Of a stretch of DNA of 64,000 nucleotides, positions 56,484 through 64,000 are shown piece after piece. Origin of the DNA: Cerasicoccus arenae (GTDB lineage Bacteria; Verrucomicrobiota; Verrucomicrobiia; Opitutales; Cerasicoccaceae); the NCBI RefSeq assembly GCF_014651635.1, contig NZ_BMXG01000019.1, forward strand, positions 19,482-83,481. Reading direction: 5' to 3'. The notes beneath the pieces are model-generated. The model was not told where the DNA came from. It did not search any database and saw nothing but the letters and a program-made list of their open reading frames with translations. Made by a program: the position numbers and the translations under genes. The number at the start of each line of letters is the position of its first letter. Position 1 is the stretch's first letter.

Positions 56484-57368
56484 TTAACCGTTGGGGCATG
56501 CCTTCGTCATCAACTCTTCCGCCACGGCCTTCCAGCTGTTACGCGGAACGGAGAAACCTACAATTTTGCATTCATAGTTCTCCTCTGCCAATTCATTGCG
56601 ATTCACACAAAGATATTGCTTATTGTAATAGTCAGACCTGTATTTCAGAAAGCTTTTGCGACCACTGACGCCTTTGTATACTTTTTCATAAACAAGTACA
56701 GCTCCGACATTGTCAGCCTCGGAAAAAAAGGCCGTTGCCTTAACGTCCGTCTCCAATGCGCGATTACTCTTGCTAGGAAAGACGCCACTATCAATTTTTC
56801 CGTTTGCGAGCAGAGCTTCCCACTCTGTCATCTTAGGACTCCAGCAATGCATGAAGACATATGCGTAGTCTACTTGGAAAGTATCCTCTAACATGTCAAA
56901 ACGGGCGGATTCAGTCAGTCCCTCGCTACTCAATGTCACTTCCCAATAGCCACGAAAATAGGGCGCAAAGCGTGAAACTTTGATAAGCTTATATACGGAA
57001 CCTTTTGGAGCACTAAAAGGCTGCTTCACTGGAAATTGCTCACCGTCGACTTCAAGAATAAGCGACTCTATTACCTCGCCGCCATGTTTAGTCCCAACAA
57101 ACTCATATTTGCTGGGCAAATCCGGCCGAGCCTTCAACTTAACAACTGTCTGGTTAGCTCCATTATCCACCAAAATCTGTGCCCCTTTATAGCTAAGACC
57201 ATCAATCGTCCAGGCACCTCTCTCTGAAAACTTGAGCTGATAGTCCCCAGCCTCAAGAGTCAGAGTGTCGTTACTCAATACTGGCTTCGATTCGGCTAAA
57301 ACGCGATGGGGGAAAGCTACGGAAGCATACACTGCTGCCAGTAAGACTAAACCTTTTTTTGTAATCAT
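56484..57368 (-). CDS. Secreted protein of unknown function (294 aa)
   Basis: Signal peptide MITKKGLVLLAAVYASVAFPHRVLA from the ATG at 57368, with the body predicted to be all-beta: LTLEAGDYQLKFSERGAWTIDGLSYKGAQ and FRGYWEVTLSSEGL suggest a beta-sandwich like those of polysaccharide lyase or galactose-mutarotase folds, but no family is claimed. The frame upstream to 57401 overlaps the pseudopilin gene. Sits between the pseudopilin and the HEAT/GH42-like gene, with short gaps, so it is likely part of that unit. Confidence 0.65.
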   Translation of the reverse strand: MITKKGLVLLAAVYASVAFPHRVLAESKPVLSNDTLTLEAGDYQLKFSERGAWTIDGLSYKGAQILVDNGANQTVVKLKARPDLPSKYEFVGTKHGGEVIESLILEVDGEQFPVKQPFSAPKGSVYKLIKVSRFAPYFRGYWEVTLSSEGLTESARFDMLEDTFQVDYAYVFMHCWSPKMTEWEALLANGKIDSGVFPSKSNRALETDVKATAFFSEADNVGAVLVYEKVYKGVSGRKSFLKYRSDYYNKQYLCVNRNELAEENYECKIVGFSVPRNSWKAVAEELMTKACPNG

Positions 57369-57375
57369 AATTTTT

Positions 57376-58071
57376 CTATAGTTCTGGAGCAAAGTAGTCA
57401 CGACCTAGCGGCTCATCGGCATCCGGCGGGTTTGACTTATCCAGGGGTATATTTTCAATATGTTGATCTAGGTAGAGCACATTGACCGTCGACCCACCAT
57501 GCCTAGGATGTAAATCGTCGTAATCATACACCGAAAACTTTCCGGAAGCTCCCCCTTCCCTAATGGAATCAGCGACCAAAATCGTCTTTCCGGGATTTGC
57601 AATTCTGCTCAATAATTCCCCTTTTCGATAGGGTCCATCGCCTGGATTACTCGGTACCGGCGAGAGCCTCTGGTTGTAACCGTAATCTGTGTACAAACCA
57701 CGGTTACTACCAGTCCATTCATCAGGCCGAGAGGGACATGTCATTGCATCAAAGCTTCTATCTGTGTATACATTCAGAATATATTCAAACCAAGTGGAAC
57801 CACGAGGATGAACCTGTTTTCCAAATGTTGGCCCAGGATAAGAACCATGATACATGCCTTCTTCACTAGGGGGTAACCGGCCATTATGATCTGTGACGAA
57901 AAGCGTGATACCTTGCCCTATCGTACGAAGATTTGACGTGCATTTGGCCTGATCGGCCACCTGACGCACGCTCCTGATAGCAACGAACAATAGACTTGCC
58001 AAGATAGCCACGACAGCTACTGCACAGAGTAGCTCTATGAGCGTCATTGCATTCCGTTTTGGGTAATTCAT
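57376..58071 (-). CDS. Type IV pilin-like/pseudopilin with prepilin leader
   Basis: 231 aa beginning MNYPKRNAMTLIELLCAVAVVAILASLLF: a short basic leader, Ala before the cleavage site, and Glu at +5 (MTLIE), followed by one hydrophobic helix. The family is the DUF1559-like (H-X9-DG) pseudopilins expanded in Planctomycetes and Verrucomicrobia; the closing motif here is RHGGSTVNVLYLDQH, a variant with one extra residue and Q for G. In related genomes such genes accompany glycan enzymes. No secretion ATPase or secretin is near. Overlaps none; 8 bp before the next gene's start. Confidence 0.85.
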   Translation of the reverse strand: MNYPKRNAMTLIELLCAVAVVAILASLLFVAIRSVRQVADQAKCTSNLRTIGQGITLFVTDHNGRLPPSEEGMYHGSYPGPTFGKQVHPRGSTWFEYILNVYTDRSFDAMTCPSRPDEWTGSNRGLYTDYGYNQRLSPVPSNPGDGPYRKGELLSRIANPGKTILVADSIREGGASGKFSVYDYDDLHPRHGGSTVNVLYLDQHIENIPLDKSNPPDADEPLGRDYFAPEL

Positions 58072-58121
58072 TGAGAGTGCTATAAGTTTCTAATCGATGG
58101 CTACGGCGCTAGCACCTATCA

Positions 58122-59015
58122 TCAACGTCTTTGCTTTCTGTGGACTAGTACGACCAATCCAAATGCCATGATCCCCACTATTGCAGCATTAGTGGAAGGC
58201 TCTGGAATTGTACCATAGGTAACAATTGCATCAGAAAATGTCATGCTTTCGGCAGTAGCACCACCAGTTCCCTGACTACCCAGGAAAAAGCCAATCGTAT
58301 CGAAAGTGCTAGGGTAGTCGCTTGCAAAGTAATCAGTAAACGTGCCGCTGAAAGCATCTCCCCCATAGCTGCCGCTCATGATCATGTCATCACCAATGCG
58401 ACCATATATCATAGTTAATGAAACCGGAACACCATTGGTATAGGATTTATTGAGCACTCCCGAATCCAAGCCATCGGTCGTTGTTGAAACAGAATTGGCA
58501 AATGCAGCATCATTGCCTACGTCCTTGCGAAAGACTGAGCCTGCTCCAGAAGTAACCGTGCTCGTAAAGGAACCCGTCCACCCATCACGCGCATCTGCCG
58601 GAGCTCCAATACGATTGGCACCAGCGGTCGCGGGCGTTTGGTGCGGGGAAGCACTATCATAAAAGCCAAAACGAAAACCGTTTAGGATTGCCGATGATGC
58701 CGAGTTGTAATCTACCGTAATGGAGGTCGTTAATGTCAGTTGCATACCATCGGCTAGCGACACTTCGCTACCCTCTTCGGCAAAATAGGACCAAATGTAG
58801 GAATTACGTGCATTTGTACTTCCACCGGAAGTGTCAAAATTGATCGTTGCCGTAGAAGTGCCTCCGTCTGATATCCCTGTCGGATCTCCCGAAGAAACGA
58901 TATACCAGTCGTCAGCATTAAAAGTTTGGGCGTTGAGCAAGCAATGACTAAAAACCAAAACGCTGGTGATAGCCATGAGTGGGGATGTTTTTACTATTTT
59001 AGGTGTATGAAACAT
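58122..59015 (-). CDS. PEP-CTERM surface protein
   Basis: 297 aa from the ATG at 59015. N-terminal signal sequence (LMAITSVLVFSHCLLNAQ), a beta-rich middle with many Ser/Thr/Gly (SYGGDAFSGTFTDYF) that could be a lectin/LamG-like sandwich, and the sorting tail: IPEPSTNAAIV, a hydrophobic helix and RKQRR. PEP-CTERM proteins are processed by an exosortase (EpsH-type) and displayed or released; the exosortase gene is not in the window. It is divergent from lacI with the operator candidate at 59063 between them. Confidence 0.9.
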   Translation of the reverse strand: MFHTPKIVKTSPLMAITSVLVFSHCLLNAQTFNADDWYIVSSGDPTGISDGGTSTATINFDTSGGSTNARNSYIWSYFAEEGSEVSLADGMQLTLTTSITVDYNSASSAILNGFRFGFYDSASPHQTPATAGANRIGAPADARDGWTGSFTSTVTSGAGSVFRKDVGNDAAFANSVSTTTDGLDSGVLNKSYTNGVPVSLTMIYGRIGDDMIMSGSYGGDAFSGTFTDYFASDYPSTFDTIGFFLGSQGTGGATAESMTFSDAIVTYGTIPEPSTNAAIVGIMAFGLVVLVHRKQRR

Positions 59016-59062
59016 AAGAATAACCCTAGAAATAATTTCATGCTGAGGCAAAACTATAGCAA

Positions 59063-59076
59063 TGAATACTGATTCA
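59063..59076. promoter_or_regulatory. Putative LacI-family operator, site 2
   Basis: TGAATACTGATTCA, identical to site 1 at 53039. It lies 40 bp upstream of the lacI ATG and 48 bp upstream of the PEP-CTERM start on the other strand, a good position for divergent control and autoregulation. Confidence 0.6.
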
Positions 59077-59115
59077 GGCGCTTGCTCTTTTCCTGCAAGA
59101 GACAATACTCAAAAC

Positions 59116-60180
59116 ATGGAGCATCCGAAACGAGTCACACAACGCGACCTAGCCAGTCATCTGTCGATGAGCCAAGTGACTGTCTCACGGGCCTTGTCAA
59201 ACCATCCTCAGGTGTCACCCCCAACACGTAAACGTGTGCTCGACGCGGCACGTGAACTCGGCTATCAACCCGATCCAGTACTCGGTAGCCTGAACGCATA
59301 TCGGCGCACACGCATGCCAATTGAAAAAGGACAATCCTTGGCTTGGATAATCGGGCAAGAAGAAGAAGACATGGGTGCAATATGGTACGATGGCGCACTC
59401 TTACAGGCAAACCAATACGGCTACCGACTTGAAAAGTTTAACCCCAACGCCGATGGCATGACGCCAAATCGCGTTATGAAAATTCTTTATAGCCGAAGCG
59501 TCAGCGGACTCATTTTTGCCCCCAGACGCCAGGCCCAGACCCAATTGAACATCGAAATAGACCCGTTTAGCGCCGTTGCCATTGGCTATACATTGCTCTC
59601 ACCCATAGTTGATAGAGTAATTACAGATCACCACAATAACCTCATGCGGTGTTTTCAGAACCTGTATAATGCAGGATACCGCCGAATTGGCATGGCTACA
59701 ACGCTTAATACTGAAAAGCGCGTAGAAGGTCGCCGTATCAGCGCCTTTTTATATCAACAATACTGTCATCCCGACGTAGAGCGTATCCCTATTGTGCAAT
59801 ATCCCAACACTACCAACGAGATGTCTCTCTTGGTGAAAGACTGGATAAAACAATGGGAACCAGAAGCCATACTGTGCCATAGCCCCTATATATTTACCAT
59901 TTGCAAGGAGCTGAATTTACAGATCCCCAAGGATATTGCCATTGTATCTCTAGCGCAAAACAAACGATGGCCGAATTACAAAGAATGCTCCGGTATCGAC
60001 GAACTTGGAAGTGAGGTCGGTGCCTTCGCCGTTGATACACTCGTTGCGCACATAAGGAATAACGAAAGGGGAAGCGCAAAAGAACGATACACCCACATGC
60101 TAGAAGGCAGATGGAATCCTGGAAAAACAATGATACATCCGACTCTTCCACTAAAATCCACTAAGAAAGAAAATCACTAA
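59116..60180 (+). CDS. LacI family transcriptional regulator
   Basis: 354 aa. The HTH is at the N-terminus (RDLASHLSMSQVTVSRAL; hinge helix RELGYQPD follows) and a periplasmic-binding-type sugar-sensing domain fills the rest, with YRRIGMATT and the late IAIVSLAQNKRW typical of GntR/LacI folds. Start at 59116 (MEHPKRVTQ); the upstream frame to 59062 covers the operator candidate and is probably not translated. Likely the local regulator of the glycan genes on both sides, sensing a sugar or oligosaccharide. Ends 14 bp before the next gene. Confidence 0.92.
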   Translation: MEHPKRVTQRDLASHLSMSQVTVSRALSNHPQVSPPTRKRVLDAARELGYQPDPVLGSLNAYRRTRMPIEKGQSLAWIIGQEEEDMGAIWYDGALLQANQYGYRLEKFNPNADGMTPNRVMKILYSRSVSGLIFAPRRQAQTQLNIEIDPFSAVAIGYTLLSPIVDRVITDHHNNLMRCFQNLYNAGYRRIGMATTLNTEKRVEGRRISAFLYQQYCHPDVERIPIVQYPNTTNEMSLLVKDWIKQWEPEAILCHSPYIFTICKELNLQIPKDIAIVSLAQNKRWPNYKECSGIDELGSEVGAFAVDTLVAHIRNNERGSAKERYTHMLEGRWNPGKTMIHPTLPLKSTKKENH

Positions 60181-60194
60181 CGGAAAAAGAGCCA

Positions 60195-60914
60195 ATGAAG
60201 TTGCTAGCCATCTACGTTCTATGTACTGCCACAGTACTGGCTATTCCATCAGGTGATAGCGACCTTATCTATCAATCTTTGACGTACGCAGAAGAATTGA
60301 ATTTAGGCGAAAAACCATCGGTGATACTGCCGCTAAAACAATTCTGGCTCCCTGAACCAGAGAAAGACTTCCTACCTGCCGTTGCCCTTCTCTATCCGAG
60401 GAAAGACAGCTTGGAAATCGTTGTTACGATGAAAGATGCTGCAGTGTACAGCGACGCCAACGGTTCAAACCAATTCATGTGGAAGCTCGGTGACGTCGTA
60501 GAGATATTTATCGGAGTAGAAGGAAAGGGCAACTATTGGGAACTACACGTCACGCCAAACAATTACCACTTGCAGTTGCACTGGAGCCATGACGGGCTGG
60601 ATAACGTTAGAGCAGGCGAAAAATCAATCGAGGATTTCATGGTCGACGCACCCTCCCTCTTTGAGAGCCAAGTCAGCATTGGTCCAGAAAAAGACATTTG
60701 GCAGGTGCATGTCACCCTACCCTGGCAATCGATTGGACTCGCTCCTGGCCAGTGCGACTATGAAGTCGATATGGCAATTTGCCGCTACGATGCCACTCCT
60801 GGTGTCGTAGGCACAGTCCTTTCTTCGACAGCCCCTCTCAGAGCACGTAGCTATCATAGACGCCTGGAATGGAATGCTCTATCTCTAACTCCCCAGAGCC
60901 TCGCCAAGGATTAA
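60195..60914 (+). CDS. Secreted CBM9/DOMON-like protein
   Basis: 239 aa with a signal peptide (LLAIYVLCTATVLA). The body has the pattern of CBM9-type carbohydrate-binding domains: LEIVVTMKDAAVYSD, WKLGDVVEIFIGVEG, YWELHVTPNNYHLQLHW and IWQVHVTLPWQSIG, ending with WNALSLTPQ. It may help glycan binding at the cell surface or periplasm. It directly follows lacI and is probably co-transcribed. Convergent with the SSS transporter gene. Confidence 0.75.
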   Translation: MKLLAIYVLCTATVLAIPSGDSDLIYQSLTYAEELNLGEKPSVILPLKQFWLPEPEKDFLPAVALLYPRKDSLEIVVTMKDAAVYSDANGSNQFMWKLGDVVEIFIGVEGKGNYWELHVTPNNYHLQLHWSHDGLDNVRAGEKSIEDFMVDAPSLFESQVSIGPEKDIWQVHVTLPWQSIGLAPGQCDYEVDMAICRYDATPGVVGTVLSSTAPLRARSYHRRLEWNALSLTPQSLAKD

Positions 60915-60929
60915 ACCAATAACTTTGGT

Positions 60930-62969
60930 TCACTTGGAGCCTTTTTGCACATGCTCCTCCTCGGTGACAGTACCGTCGTCCGTCGCATCCCGAGTGGTCG
61001 ACCTTAACAAACGTGCCATGATAACCAAATCGTGAAAACCTCCCCAGAGGAACCAAACGACAGTGATTAGTCCGAAAACGAAGGTTATGCCAACTTTGAA
61101 GCCCCACCATTTTTCCCAAATGTAATCGGGTATGGCCCAAAAAGCATTCAGGATAGTCCCGATCAGGAACACGAAGACGAAGAAGAGCGCCCAAGTCAGC
61201 TTGAGCACATAGATGCATTTATCGCCACGTGTAAACTGCGGCCCGACACCGAGTCGTTCCCATAAAGTTTTAGACTTACGACGTGTCTCCAAAGCAGGAG
61301 AAACTATCTCACTGGATTGATCGGAAGACTCGGCATATTTTCCACGGTGAAGCAGTCGATCCATGTCAGCCGGCGGTCTTTTGGAAAGCAAAGAGCAGAA
61401 TACGTAAGCGGATACGGCAATCAAAGCCGCAATGAAGGACATCTCCATGCCGTTGAGGGGAAACTTCTCTGGCAAGCGGCCAAGGAATACAAATTCAGGC
61501 CAGGCTTCCTTCATGTGGGGTAGCCCATAGGGCCAGACGATATTGCGAACAACAATTCCCGTCACGGCGACAAGAGATCCGCAAATCATCGCCGCCCAAG
61601 CCCCCCCTGCTGTCCCACGCTTCCAATAGAGCCCGCCAATGATCACCGCCCCGGCACCCCCTAAATAGACTGCGCCAGTAATCTGGAAATACATGTATAT
61701 GTAATCCTGAAGCGGGAAGACGAGGCCCCAAATAAAGGCAAAGGTCGCCACACCAATGATGGACAAACGTAAAGCCCACATGTGAGCCCGTTGCGACAAG
61801 GGTTTCTTCCGCAGAGGCTGGTAAACATCCTGGATAAAGATACTGCCCCAAGAGTGCAGATAGGTGTTATCGGTGGAAACAGCCGCCAGAATAACGACCG
61901 CCGCGAACAACCCCATGACACCGGTCGGTAAGATCGCTCCCAAGGCCATGGGCACCAGCATTTCCTTCTGCGTCTGCTCATTGCCAATGAGCTCCAAGCT
62001 AACATGTATCTGAGCAGCGCTATCGGCAAACTGAGGCAGGTGCATGTAAGCATACACGCAAATAGGTACCATGATAATCGCGAGACTGGTTATCATACCA
62101 CGGAATTCGCCCAGAATGCCTGCCATCCGAGCCTCGTGAGGCGTCCTCGCTGCCGCATTGTATCCCTGAGACCCCTGCCAAGCACGTGTCCCATAGATGT
62201 TCAAAATCCCCATCATGATGAAGAACCAAACATTGAAGTCGGATACGTTCCCTTGATCAAAGGGGTTAAGTTTAGACTGCCCTGGTGGAGACTGCTTAAG
62301 GCCTTCGAGCACTTCGGACCAGGACATATGGTAAAAAAGAATCCCCAAAACCAATAGCATAACGATAACGACGAACTGCCCCTGAATCATATCAGTCACC
62401 ATGATTGAGATCTGCCCCCCCAGCATCGTCATCACCACTGCTAGTGTCAGCAAAGTCAGCATGACAAGCGCCAGCGTAGATATAGTTAGCCCGAATAGTT
62501 CAAAATTGGGCGGCAATCCTGTAAAGTAAATGAGGAAGCGCGCACTGACCGCAGGGAATATTCCGTAATTGAGAATACCGGAAGACCATGCCAGAATCCC
62601 GGCAAACACGCGGAATTTCTTGCTGTAGCGCATCTCAAAAAACTGCGCCATTGTCATCGCACGTGTCTCGCGGTAGCGGTAGATGACAAACCCGGTCAAT
62701 GTAATGATTAGGGTTATAGGCATAACCATCTGAACCCACCAGGCGGCTCCGAAGCCAGCCTGATAGAACTTCTCAAAGTGAGCCGCAATCGATATCGCCC
62801 CTAGCCCTGCCATGCCCTGACCCACAGAAATGAGATATCGACCAGCCAGCCGGTTAGCAGCCAGAAAGTCCGCTACACTCTTCGTCAATCGAGAAGCCCA
62901 CCAGCAGATTAAAAAAAGGGCAACAACTGCTGCAGCAAGAATCCCCCAATCGAGCAAATCCATATTCAT
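60930..62969 (-). CDS. SSS family sodium:solute symporter
   Basis: 679 aa with 13 or more membrane helices. Typical parts are the start DWGILAAAVVALFLICWW, SVGQGMAGLGAISIAAHFEKFYQAGFGAAW, and a long helix-rich middle (MGILNIYGTRAWQGSQGYNAA). The family couples Na+ entry to uptake of sugars, acids or other small solutes. In this locus it probably imports the end products of glycan breakdown. The C-terminal ~140 residues add two to three helices. Preceded by a short ORF only 5 bp away. Confidence 0.92.
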   Translation of the reverse strand: MNMDLLDWGILAAAVVALFLICWWASRLTKSVADFLAANRLAGRYLISVGQGMAGLGAISIAAHFEKFYQAGFGAAWWVQMVMPITLIITLTGFVIYRYRETRAMTMAQFFEMRYSKKFRVFAGILAWSSGILNYGIFPAVSARFLIYFTGLPPNFELFGLTISTLALVMLTLLTLAVVMTMLGGQISIMVTDMIQGQFVVIVMLLVLGILFYHMSWSEVLEGLKQSPPGQSKLNPFDQGNVSDFNVWFFIMMGILNIYGTRAWQGSQGYNAAARTPHEARMAGILGEFRGMITSLAIIMVPICVYAYMHLPQFADSAAQIHVSLELIGNEQTQKEMLVPMALGAILPTGVMGLFAAVVILAAVSTDNTYLHSWGSIFIQDVYQPLRKKPLSQRAHMWALRLSIIGVATFAFIWGLVFPLQDYIYMYFQITGAVYLGGAGAVIIGGLYWKRGTAGGAWAAMICGSLVAVTGIVVRNIVWPYGLPHMKEAWPEFVFLGRLPEKFPLNGMEMSFIAALIAVSAYVFCSLLSKRPPADMDRLLHRGKYAESSDQSSEIVSPALETRRKSKTLWERLGVGPQFTRGDKCIYVLKLTWALFFVFVFLIGTILNAFWAIPDYIWEKWWGFKVGITFVFGLITVVWFLWGGFHDLVIMARLLRSTTRDATDDGTVTEEEHVQKGSK

Positions 62970-62974
62970 ATCTA

Positions 62975-63106
62975 CTAACCTGCCCGATTTCCGGCGGTCA
63001 AACGGCCGTGGTTGATATAGCCAGCCGCTAGAGCGTGAGCACCAAGTCTATCGATTGGCTCGTCTTCATGTGCCATCGGCGTGTCATTCATTCCGCCGTT
63101 AGACAT
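62975..63106 (-). CDS. Possible short ORF upstream of SSS transporter (43 aa)
   Basis: ATG at 63106 to TAG at 62975, peptide MSNGGMNDTPMAHEDEP... to ...LTAGNRAG. The stop is 5 bp before the transporter start, as for a leader or small partner subunit. Coding-like composition but no recognised family (not DUF485 or DUF4212). A longer frame to 63313 exists but its N-terminal part looks random. Confidence 0.35.
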   Translation of the reverse strand: MSNGGMNDTPMAHEDEPIDRLGAHALAAGYINHGRLTAGNRAG

Positions 63107-63544
63107 AGGAGCATGTAGAGAATAAATTTTAAATAGAGCGTGGATCGCAGACCTAAGACATCTTAAGCTCTTTGCTAAAATCAGTATCCTTACTATCCCT
63201 GTCATCTTCTTTACATAAGCGGACACATCGGTCTTTTTCTTAATCAATACTTTATAATCTGCGCAATGCAGCGGCAGGGTAAACGGACAGTACATAAAGT
63301 TCGAGAAAAGCATGGTTCTAGCACACTATACAGAGTGAACCCCTTGTGACGCCGAAACAATCTACGGTTTCCAGTAAATTTTTCTCAAGATCACCAACGA
63401 CTCCGAGGCTTGATTTTGAAATATCTAGCATAATTAAAAATAGGTTCCCTCTTCGTATCATTATGATGTCTCTAACTTAATCTTTTCGGTCACCCACTAG
63501 TCGTAGTGCCCCTAAGATAACTCGCTGAACAGATTTGAAGTTTT
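63107..63544. other. AT-rich intergenic stretch without clear gene
   Basis: About 440 bp with no convincing ORF on either strand. A partial match (10 of 14) to the LacI-operator candidate lies at 63177-63190 (reverse orientation), 208 bp upstream of the transporter start. A 12-mer CACTAGTCGTAG at 63495-63506 also occurs at 49769-49780. Confidence 0.6.
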
Positions 63545-63736
63545 TCAAGCCCTACTGCACACTAAATATCCAATAACCAGCTCCACCAAGCAAGTAAGCC
63601 GCCTAGAATACTGATTCAGAAAACTCTGAGCCCTGAGGCAACTCCGGTTCCAGGGGCGTTTCCATGGGCAAACGCCCTCTTCCATTAGTTTAAGAATTCG
63701 TTCAGTCACTTTTTCATAAGGTGTCGATTTCATCAT
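63545..63736 (-). pseudogene. ArdC-like N-terminal domain fragment
   Basis: From the ATGs at 63733-63736 the frame reads MMKSTPYEKVTERILKLMEEGVCPWKRPWN, the opening of the ArdC/DUF1738 N-terminal domain (ssDNA-binding antirestriction proteins of plasmids and integrative elements). After WNRS the match decays and the frame ends at 63545, only about 64 residues against ~300 in full proteins, so it is a degraded fragment. The 13-of-14 copy of the operator motif at 63605-63618 falls inside it. Confidence 0.65.
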
Positions 63737-63843
63737 TTCTCGCTTGTTGGGTTTGGTTCTGCGGTCCTCCCCCTCAGTTTGGGTCCCTTTGAACGCGACC
63801 ACTTGAACTGACTGTATTTGGCCTTTATGAAAGGACCGATATC

Positions 63844-64000
63844 ATGAAACGAGGACGCCGAAAGACAGAAGACATTATCGCGTATTTTACGCTACAGCGA
63901 AGGCTTGAGCGTTGATGAAGACGGCATTAGCCAAGCAACATTTAGTCGCTACAAGAAGCAGTTTGGCGGTATGAGCGTGAAGGAAGCCCAACGTCTACGT
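63844..64000 (+). mobile_element. IS3-family OrfA, frameshifted and cut by window edge
   Basis: Begins MKRGRRKTEDIIAYF in one frame and continues LRYSEGLSVDED then GISQATFSRYKKQFGGMSVKEAQRLR in another, so there is a frameshift near 63885, probably with a small deletion in the middle of the HTH. This is the N-terminal OrfA of an IS3-group transposase, different in sequence from the copy at 50 kb. It continues past the window. Confidence 0.7.

Noticed and set aside
62975..63313. 112-aa ORF upstream of the SSS transporter
   Set aside because: Only its last 43 codons look coding-like; the N-terminal part seems random, so only the short ORF is listed.
63605..63618. Third copy (13/14) of the LacI operator motif
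   Set aside because: It lies inside the ArdC-like coding remnant, where the bases are explained as codons, and no promoter is near; probably coincidence.

Overview
The window looks like a chromosomal segment of a Gram-negative member of the PVC group, most likely Verrucomicrobiota class Opitutae. This is inferred from gene content, not from a marker tree. Support: an outer-membrane/LPS set (bamA, ompH/skp, lpxD, waaA), RNase Y, a very long GreA-type factor of the kind known from chlamydiae and relatives, an FGly-type sulfatase, a PEP-CTERM protein and a pseudopilin with a short prepilin leader. Base composition is moderately GC-rich up to about 48 kb and visibly more AT-rich from about 49 kb to the right end.

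Region 0-48.7 kb is core genome with genes on both strands. In order: a GYF-like partial gene; nadK and argG; an EcsC-family gene; an ArsR-methyltransferase fusion; the GreA-like factor diverging from rsmB with only 20 bp between start codons; coaD with a small membrane gene; Nif3; a CPA2-type antiporter with TrkA-C domains; a HEAT-like/RNA methyltransferase fusion; rny; a bisphosphate nucleotidase with an esterase; a sulfatase; a HAD protein; a Cu-type P-ATPase; an M16 protease; waaA; then the run dnaB-bamA-ompH-lpxD-prs. After this come a polysaccharide pyruvyl transferase, GNAT, a zinc-ribbon protein, purD, an LMW phosphatase overlapping rpiB, a secreted alpha/beta hydrolase, DUF1015, DUF456 and DUF4405 genes, an ABC importer ATPase plus binding protein without a permease, a TPR-like secreted protein overlapping hpt, sufE and a response regulator.

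Region 48.8-64 kb is accessory. It starts at a tRNA-Leu(TAA) gene and continues through two small unknown genes, a broken excisionase-like HTH gene and a deleted IS3-family remnant. It then carries a glycan-use locus: a double SGNH esterase, an (alpha/alpha)6-type glycosidase-like protein, a 1111-aa HEAT/GH42-like protein, a secreted unknown, a pseudopilin, a PEP-CTERM protein, a LacI regulator, a CBM9-like secreted protein and an SSS sodium:solute symporter. The right end holds an ArdC-like fragment and another broken IS3 orfA running off the edge. A 14-bp inverted repeat (TGAAT-ACTG-ATTCA) occurs identically in the two key intergenic regions of this locus and is the best candidate for the LacI operator.

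The most noteworthy signals are that putative operator and locus, the mobile debris bracketing it next to a tRNA, long poly-C tracts that lie almost always on the + strand whichever strand is coding, the GreA factor with a Tudor-like N-terminus, and a bamA reading frame that begins with TTG inside the end of dnaB.
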